Positions 6,174 through 10,306 of a stretch of DNA of 10,306 nt are shown piece by piece (the stretch's first letter is position 1; each line of letters begins with the position of its first letter). This DNA is from Theodoxus fluviatilis. Taxonomy: Eukaryota > Mollusca > Gastropoda > Cycloneritida > Neritidae. A model generated the notes under the pieces. It saw only the letters and a program-made list of their open reading frames with translations. It ran no database searches and was not told the origin of the DNA. Location: NCBI GenBank assembly GCA_034096865.1, contig JAWQFJ010016412.1, positions 1-10,306 of the forward strand. Direction: 5' to 3'. A program made the position numbers and the translations under genes.

Positions 6174-6640
6174 GATTTACTTGAACAAAAAAGTCGAGTG
6201 TTCATGGACAAGAAAAATAGGGCGCTACAGCTCATACACAGCCCTCCAGATGTCTTGAGAGGAAAAAGTATTAAGAGTATGCCTAGACTAGGGGGTGAGG
6301 GTAAGGGGTTGGGGGTGTTAAGGAGGGGTAAAGATGGAATGGTGAGTAAGAGTACAATTGATAGAAGGGAGGAAAAAGGAGAAAAGGGCGGGAAGGAAGT
6401 GGAGAGAAGTAAAGAGCAAAAGGCAACCACCAATCAAAGGAAGGTCATGAAAATACAAGTAAATTAAAAACAGCCCTTGGTCCTAACAATCTGTAATTAA
6501 TGCGCCCTCCCTCAAAAGGACTACTTCCAACGATGAGAGAAAGGAAAGTCGTCTTGTTTTGACAGTTACATTTATGAGGAAAGGCACACGAAAAATCGCA
6601 CATATCTACAATGTCTTGGTCGAATACTTTGAAAGGGGAA
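6174..6640. other. Unique purine-leaning sequence, no gene seen
   Basis: About 470 bases with GGGGGTGAGGG-type patches (6290-6330) and a purine-rich stretch at 6360-6420. Open frames here are extensions of the minisatellite frames. I see no RNA gene or transposon end. Confidence 0.6.
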
Positions 6641-6645
6641 AGGGA

Positions 6646-6683
6646 GGGGGGGGGGGGGGGGGGGGGGGAGAGAGAGAGAGAGA
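6646..6683. repeat. G23 homopolymer followed by (AG)7
   Basis: Twenty-three G in a row (6646-6668) run directly into AG repeats. A pure G tract of this length is a strong quadruplex former and a place where sequencing and assembly often fail, so its exact length is uncertain. Confidence 0.93.
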
Positions 6684-7059
6684 CACCAAATCGTGTCCTC
6701 AAGGTTTGTAAGACCACTGCCATCCGTCCGCCAAGTAAAAACTTCGAATTTGTGTAAGAAGAATGTAAAGACCACGACTTTGTGGGAATGAAAATACGAG
6801 CGTAATACGACTGACGGTCACTGGAGAACTCCAGTCTAGAGTTTGTCTTCCTTTAATCTGCGCCTGCCGTTGGGGGCGAGGAGTCCTCAGTGTGAGCTCT
6901 GTTCACATCATTCTTTTACCAAACCCAAAACATTTGCCTTCATAAAGTTCCCCATCTTGATCCATGACTCCATCAAGTACTGTACATGCAATTTCGTTGT
7001 TAAAACAGCATCCTTGGAGTTCAACACAAATGCCAGAAGACCGCAGTTTTTGATTGAAA
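6684..7059. other. Unique sequence, no gene seen
   Basis: Mixed-composition DNA with a 16 bp palindrome, ACTGGAG-AA-CTCCAGT, at 6820-6835. The plus-strand frame 6843-7226 runs from here into the CA array. Its non-repeat part (about 70 codons) has no recognisable domain. Confidence 0.55.
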
Positions 7060-7215
7060 CACGCACGCACGCACGCACGCACGCACTCACGCACACACGC
7101 ACACACGCACACACGCACACACGCACACACGCACACACGCACACACGCACACACGCACACACGCACACACGCGCACGCACACGCACACGCACACGCACAC
7201 GCACACACACACACA
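7060..7215. repeat. CA-type array with stepwise unit change (4, 8, 6, 2 bp)
   Basis: Four successive sub-arrays share one sequence theme: CACG tetramers (7060-7085), ten exact GCACACAC octamers (7091-7170), six hexamers of GCACAC type (7171-7206, the first being GCGCAC), then plain CA (7207-7215). Nearly the whole tract is alternating pyrimidine-purine with CpG steps. Translations on both strands (ThrHis on plus, CysVal on minus) are repeat artefacts. Confidence 0.96.
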
Positions 7216-7397
7216 AGAATCGGTAGGTCTGCCTGAACTGTTTTCCTTCTTTTTAAAAGAGGCTAGATTGAACATAAACCAAATTTTCTTCCACTGAAAA
7301 TGCTTTTTTCAACAAATAGTGTATTTCCTGGTGTTCATAGGGCAGGGAAGATTGGACAGCATACCTTAACTTCAACTCCTTTTCTCTTTCTTTCTTC
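7216..7397. other. AT-rich unique sequence
   Basis: About 180 bases of AT-rich DNA between the CA array and the T/G homopolymers. It becomes pyrimidine-rich (TTTCTCTTTCTTTC) at its right end. No feature is visible. Confidence 0.5.
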
Positions 7398-7459
7398 TTT
7401 TTTTTTTTTGGGGGGGGGGGGGGGGGCGGGGTGGGGGTGGGGGGGGGGGGGGGGGGGGG
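7398..7459. repeat. T12 then interrupted poly-G (about 50 bp)
   Basis: Twelve T are followed by a run of G broken only by single C and T (7427-7438). On the minus strand it is poly-C then poly-A. Long mononucleotide tracts next to each other are unusual and error-prone in assembly. It fits the quadruplex pattern many times over. Confidence 0.9.
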
Positions 7460-7851
7460 CTACTCTAACCAATTCTAGTGATTTTGTAGTCATTGGCTTT
7501 ACATAGCCTACAAAGGTTGATAGGGCATAAACTTCAATTTATTCGTTCATTCATTCAATGACACCAAGTCCACTGCCCATTGCTCAGCCTCCATTCCTCT
7601 AGCTCCATTTATGGCACTGCCACGCCATCAGCACCACCCTTTCTCTATACCCTCCTGTTCAACCAGTCTCTCTAGCCCTCTCTCACTCTCACTCCCGAAT
7701 TGAGGGCAACGTGAGCTTAGAAATCTGGGCCACTTCATCTGCATGCAAAAGCCACCAGTGACTCCAACCTATACCCTTTGACCCCTCTCCTTCCTTGGAA
7801 CTTTAGTCCTTTCCTCCATCTGATCCCTGTCATCACTTCCTTTCTTCACAG
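7460..7851. other. Pyrimidine-leaning unique sequence
   Basis: C- and T-rich DNA with short TTCATTCATTCA (about 7545-7556) and CTCTCTCACTCTCACTC (about 7678-7694) patches. The end, TTCCTTTCTTCACAG at 7837-7851, resembles a 3' splice site, but what follows is a CA microsatellite, so I do not call an exon. Confidence 0.5.
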
Positions 7852-8006
7852 GAATGCACACACATGCACATACACGCACACATGCACACATGCACACACA
7901 CATGCACACACATCATGCACACACACATATGCACACACACACGTATGCACACACACATGTACACAAATACACACGTACATGCACACACATGCACATGCAC
8001 ACATAA
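7852..8006. repeat. CA-rich array with ATGCAC units
   Basis: Imperfect repeats of ACACATGCAC type with variable CA spacing and occasional ATACAC, ACGTATGC and AAATAC variants. The irregular spacing suggests an old CA array in which TG/CA point changes were later spread. Confidence 0.93.
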
Positions 8007-8342
8007 ACGCAACCTCATCCAACCCACGCCATCCTACCCCATTCAACCACCTCTCCACGTCCTCAGTTAACCCTCTCCCCCAACCCCCACCCCAACAGGA
8101 ATCCCTCCTTGACTCTTTGCGTGTCAGAAGCCATTGAGCCCTCTGGTGCAAGAGAGCCTACAGATAGCGTCAATCAGAACAGGATGTACATTCAAGCACC
8201 CTTTTGGCACGCTGATAATGCGGGACGCCAGATTTGCATATATGCTGATTTCCAGGTCAGAGTCCATTCAGGCCCTGAAAGAGTTGCTGGGTCTAGTCTA
8301 AGGATGTAAAGAAATTATGGCCTCCCCAGTTGTGACAAAGAA
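8007..8342. other. Unique sequence, no confident gene
   Basis: A C-rich start (8060-8098) leads to mixed DNA. A 66-codon plus-strand frame (8109-8309) has balanced composition but no domain that I recognise. An exact ATTTGCAT octamer (POU-factor type site) lies at 8233-8240, which may be chance. Confidence 0.4.
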
Positions 8343-8681
8343 ATGACAGCCTGTACGCCTGCTCACCTCAAATCCACCTGTTTACCAGCCTGTCAACCAA
8401 TCTGCTTATTGCGCAGTTGTCTGCATGTCCACATGCTTTCTCGCTTGTTCATGACTGTGCTTACCCACACCCATGAATGTTCACCTGTACAATTGTTTGA
8501 TGGCCCATCTGTGTGCCCACCATGCATGTTCTGCTCTAAAGTATGTCTGCCCACTTGCTCACTTGCCAACCTGTGCAGCTGCCTACTTGTAAATTTGGGT
8601 TCTGTATTAACTTGTCTACCTTCAAACCTGGCCTTGGTAGTCCACCAGTCTGCTCCTTACCCCCACCCCACCCCCGACCCC

Positions 8682-8683
<2 letters not shown>
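8343..8683. repeat. Degenerate CTGN/CCTGT low-complexity sequence
   Basis: The plus strand is rich in CCTGT, TCTGC, CACCTG, ACTTG and GCCTG words at spacings often near four bases. It looks like a strongly decayed version of the CTGT/CTGC arrays at 8934-9326. The block remains open in one plus frame and, with the arrays, gives a 315-codon Cys-, Leu- and Ser-rich frame (8343-9290). The loss of G-run and A-run words, and of stops, follows from the repeat origin. Confidence 0.55.

Positions 8684-8754
<71 letters not shown>
8684..8754. repeat. (CT)35 microsatellite
   Basis: A pure CT run of about 35 units, preceded by a C-rich patch (ACCCCCACCCC). It sits inside the CTGN-type region and divides its decayed left part from the intermediate part at 8755-8933. 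Confidence 0.97.
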
Positions 8755-8758
<4 letters not shown>

Positions 8759-8933
8759 AAAACTATGTGCTTGTCCATTAATACCTGCCTGCTGCATATC
8801 TATCACATATCAGGCTGCCTGTCACTCTTTAAACCATCAGACCTGTCCATCTTCTTTCTGCCTACTTTTCATTATGTCTGCCTGCTTCTCCAAAGCTTGT
8901 ACCTGTCTGCTCACCTGCCTATGTGGTTGTCTG
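8755..8933. repeat. Degenerate CTGN sequence, second block
   Basis: This continues the theme of 8343-8683, with CCTGCCTGCTGC, GGCTGCCTGTC and CTGCCTGC words among unique bases. It leads smoothly into the pure CTGT array, which supports a common origin. Confidence 0.5.
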
Positions 8934-8948
8934 TCGGTCGGTCAGTCG

Positions 8949-8998
<50 letters not shown>

Positions 8999-9021
8999 GT
9001 CTGTGTCTGTGTCTGTGTCTG

Positions 9022-9056
<35 letters not shown>

Positions 9057-9066
9057 GTCTGTCTGT
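8934..9066. repeat. (CTGT)n microsatellite with a (CTGTGT)5 insert
   Basis: CGGT/CAGT units lead into twelve exact CTGT units (8951-8998 by phase), then five exact CTGTGT hexamers (8995-9024) and more CTGT. The hexamer block marks a GT slippage inside one unit, followed by expansion of the longer unit. Confidence 0.96.
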
Positions 9067-9178
9067 CTGCCTGCCTGTCTGCCAGCTTGTGTGCCTGCCT
9101 GTCTGCCAGCAAGTCTGTCTGTCTGCCTGCCTGCCTGTCTGCAAGTCTGTCTGTCTGCCTGCCCGTCTGTAAGCGAAT

Positions 9179-9213
<35 letters not shown>

Positions 9214-9326
9214 CCAGCCTGCCTGCCTGCCAGCCTGCCTGCCTGCCAGCAAGTATATATGTCTGCCTATCTGTAAGTCGGTGTGTTTAAAGTCAGCCTG
9301 CCTGCCTGCCTGCCTGCCTACCTACC
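9067..9326. repeat. CTGC/CTGT/CCAG tetranucleotide array
   Basis: Mostly CTGC units with CTGT, CCAG and CAAG variants. A block of the form GCAAGTCTGTCTGTCTGCCTGCC appears twice, near 9109 and near 9141, so multi-unit segments were copied. GCCTGCCAGC recurs at about 9205-9250. A short unique stretch (9251-9293) precedes a last run of CCTG units. Confidence 0.93.
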
Positions 9327-9880
9327 CTGATATGTTTTTCAAGATAATTTCCAATATACTGATGAATGCCCTGATAATTAATACTTTTCCCCTGATCCTT
9401 AAGTTTCTTTACTTATGTCTGCAGTCCCTGGGGAGCACATAATTTGTACATGAATGTGTCCACCTGTGTGCTATCAATGGGATAAACAATTGTAAAGGTG
9501 TATTCATAGGCACTAAATAAACCAAAACTGTAAGAAAAGTATGTTTATATAATTATAAGCACAATTTTTAATCCAATTGTACTTGTGCTGAAATTATTAC
9601 CATCCTTGAGCATGAGAAATCTGACTTGCCTTCAGGATAGCAATAAATACTGAGGCACATCAACTGTTCACTGTCTGCATGAAAGCATATAGTTTCTGCA
9701 CCAAGTCTGGACTAAACAGAAAAAGCATAGTGCTGTGTGAATTGCCAGTGCTTGTGCACATTTACCAACAGGACGTAGACACAAAGCTGTTTGAGCATAT
9801 TAAGTACTGAAGAGGAAGTCCAGGAGTCAATACGCTTGCATGCAGCCATTCAGGGCTAGCAGTGCATTGCTTGAAGTCAC
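9327..9880. other. AT-rich unique sequence, no gene seen
   Basis: About 550 bases of AT-rich, non-repetitive DNA. AATAAA hexamers occur near 9513 and 9641, but no coding sequence lies upstream that could use them. It contains no long open frame. It is consistent with intergenic, intronic or untranslated sequence. Confidence 0.6.
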
Positions 9881-9883
9881 ATG

Positions 9884-9930
9884 GATTCTCGAGTTGCATC
9901 CTCAAGCAAAGTGCTTCACTCTCCCAATGG
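9884..9930 (+). mobile_element. SINE-like fragment, diverged copy of 1343-1386
   Basis: It begins GATTCTCGAGTTGCATCCTC and continues CAAGCAAAGTGCTTCACTCTCCCAATG. About 21 of its first 30 bases match the segment at 1343, and the later part matches with small gaps. It leads into a short GGAT array (9928-9951), as a SINE tail or a nearby microsatellite might. I see neither a clear tRNA-like head nor target-site duplications. Confidence 0.4.
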
Positions 9931-9951
9931 ATGGATGGATGGGTGGATGGA
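9928..9951. repeat. Short (GGAT)n microsatellite
   Basis: Four GGAT units, a GGGT variant and a final GGAT. It directly follows the SINE-like fragment and is too short to be of note alone. Confidence 0.85.
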
Positions 9952-10306
9952 GTTTAAGGGCCTATCAGCCTTATAGGCTATGTAAACCATTAAACACAAA
10001 AATCACTAGAACAGGTTAGAGTACTCGCGAATCAAGTCACGATGTCCCTAGTTATTTGCCTCTTACAAATCGTGTAGGGAGACATGGTGGGTGTACTTTT
10101 AACCCCCAACCCACAGGGGGATCGCTCTCCCAAGCCAGGAGTCAAAATGGGATCTGTGAGGACAGGGATGGCACTTTGTGTGCAACTGACCCTTCGTGCA
10201 GCCATGAGCATGCATCACATAGGAATGCTTCCTCAAGAGGGATAAAAGTAATGTTTCCCAACTGCATGTGTTTGGTTTTTTATATCTTAATGTCATCAGG
10301 CATCCA
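9952..10306. other. Unique sequence with small hairpins, no gene seen
   Basis: It contains a perfect GCCTAT/ATAGGC stem with a 7-base loop (9960-9978) and a GTGGGT/ACCCAC pair (about 10087-10113). A 65-codon minus-strand frame (10099-10296) has no domain that I recognise. The stretch next to the SINE-like fragment could be part of the same dispersed repeat. The right-hand end is cut by the window. Confidence 0.5.

Noticed and set aside
5708..6433. 241-codon minus-strand frame with a 17-residue Pro/His/Ser/Thr repeat
   Set aside because: The 17 bp unit has no stop in any minus frame, so the frame stays open automatically. Flanking parts lack any recognisable domain, signal peptide or gene context.
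6820..6835. 16 bp palindrome ACTGGAG-AA-CTCCAGT as a binding site or terminator
   Set aside because: It stops exactly at 7 bp arms with no T-run, no neighbour gene and no second copy. One such palindrome in 10 kb is not remarkable.
7090..7170. CRISPR-like array
   Set aside because: The regular units are directly adjacent 8-mers without spacers. This is a microsatellite in eukaryotic-type DNA.
7837..7851. 3' splice site (TTCCTTTCTTCACAG), with a similar one near 8098
   Set aside because: The sequence matches a polypyrimidine-AG acceptor, but the bases that follow are a CA microsatellite or an unrecognised frame. Such matches are frequent in pyrimidine-rich DNA.
8343..9290. 315-codon plus-strand Cys-rich frame, possibly a secreted Cys-rich protein
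   Set aside because: Cysteines come from CTGT/CTGC repeats in regular four-residue periods. There is no convincing signal peptide, and overlapping frames (8543-9172, 8923-9276) are equally open.
9960..9978. GCCTAT/ATAGGC hairpin as an RNA element
   Set aside because: A 6 bp stem in AT-rich DNA without conservation data or a nearby transcript does not support a call beyond a note.

Overview
This window looks like nuclear, non-coding DNA from a eukaryote. I find no convincing protein-coding gene, no canonical tRNA or rRNA gene, no CRISPR array and no operon-like layout. The extreme density of long, pure microsatellites (TC/AG, AC/GT, CTGT/ACAG, ATCC, AATG), together with short interspersed and foldback-type repeats, resembles the intergenic or intronic DNA of marine invertebrates, particularly molluscs such as gastropods. 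That assignment is an inference from texture only. No gene here can confirm it.

Layout. From 1 to about 780 there are TC and ATCC microsatellites in AT-rich DNA. From 780 to 1690 the sequence is C-rich and then mixed. It holds a possible tRNA-like SINE head on the minus strand, a SINE-like segment (about 1343-1440) and a compact element with 48-49 bp terminal inverted repeats (1499-1691). A TCACTGTGTG minisatellite (1722-1880) follows. Bases 1881-3060 are mostly single-copy and include a coding-like but unrecognised stretch (about 2321-2491) and a 44 bp tandem duplication. Bases 3067-3484 are TC and CA tracts, and 3588-4190 is a strongly purine-biased block with AATG repeats. An imperfect long inverted repeat with an internal 37 bp tandem duplication spans 4191-4531.

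Bases 4532-5230 are G-rich single-copy DNA. Bases 5236-5660 are a chain of different microsatellites (GT, G, AG, GACA, GGAC/GGGA). Bases 5799-6173 are a 17 bp G-rich minisatellite with a nested 68 bp higher-order repeat. Further on come homopolymer-G tracts (6646, 7410), a CA-type array whose unit length changes in steps (7060-7215), a CA/ATGCAC array (7852-8006), and a CTGN block with a TC insert (about 8343-9326). The end (9327-10306) is AT-rich single-copy DNA with a second SINE-like fragment near 9884-9930.

The open reading frames here are almost all by-products of repeats that cannot spell a stop codon. There is therefore no set of genes working together to describe. The sequence does show mobile-element remnants and several stages of tandem-repeat birth, mixing and decay. 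I found no evidence of a new biological system. The two inverted-repeat elements and the higher-order minisatellite are the observations best supported by direct reading.
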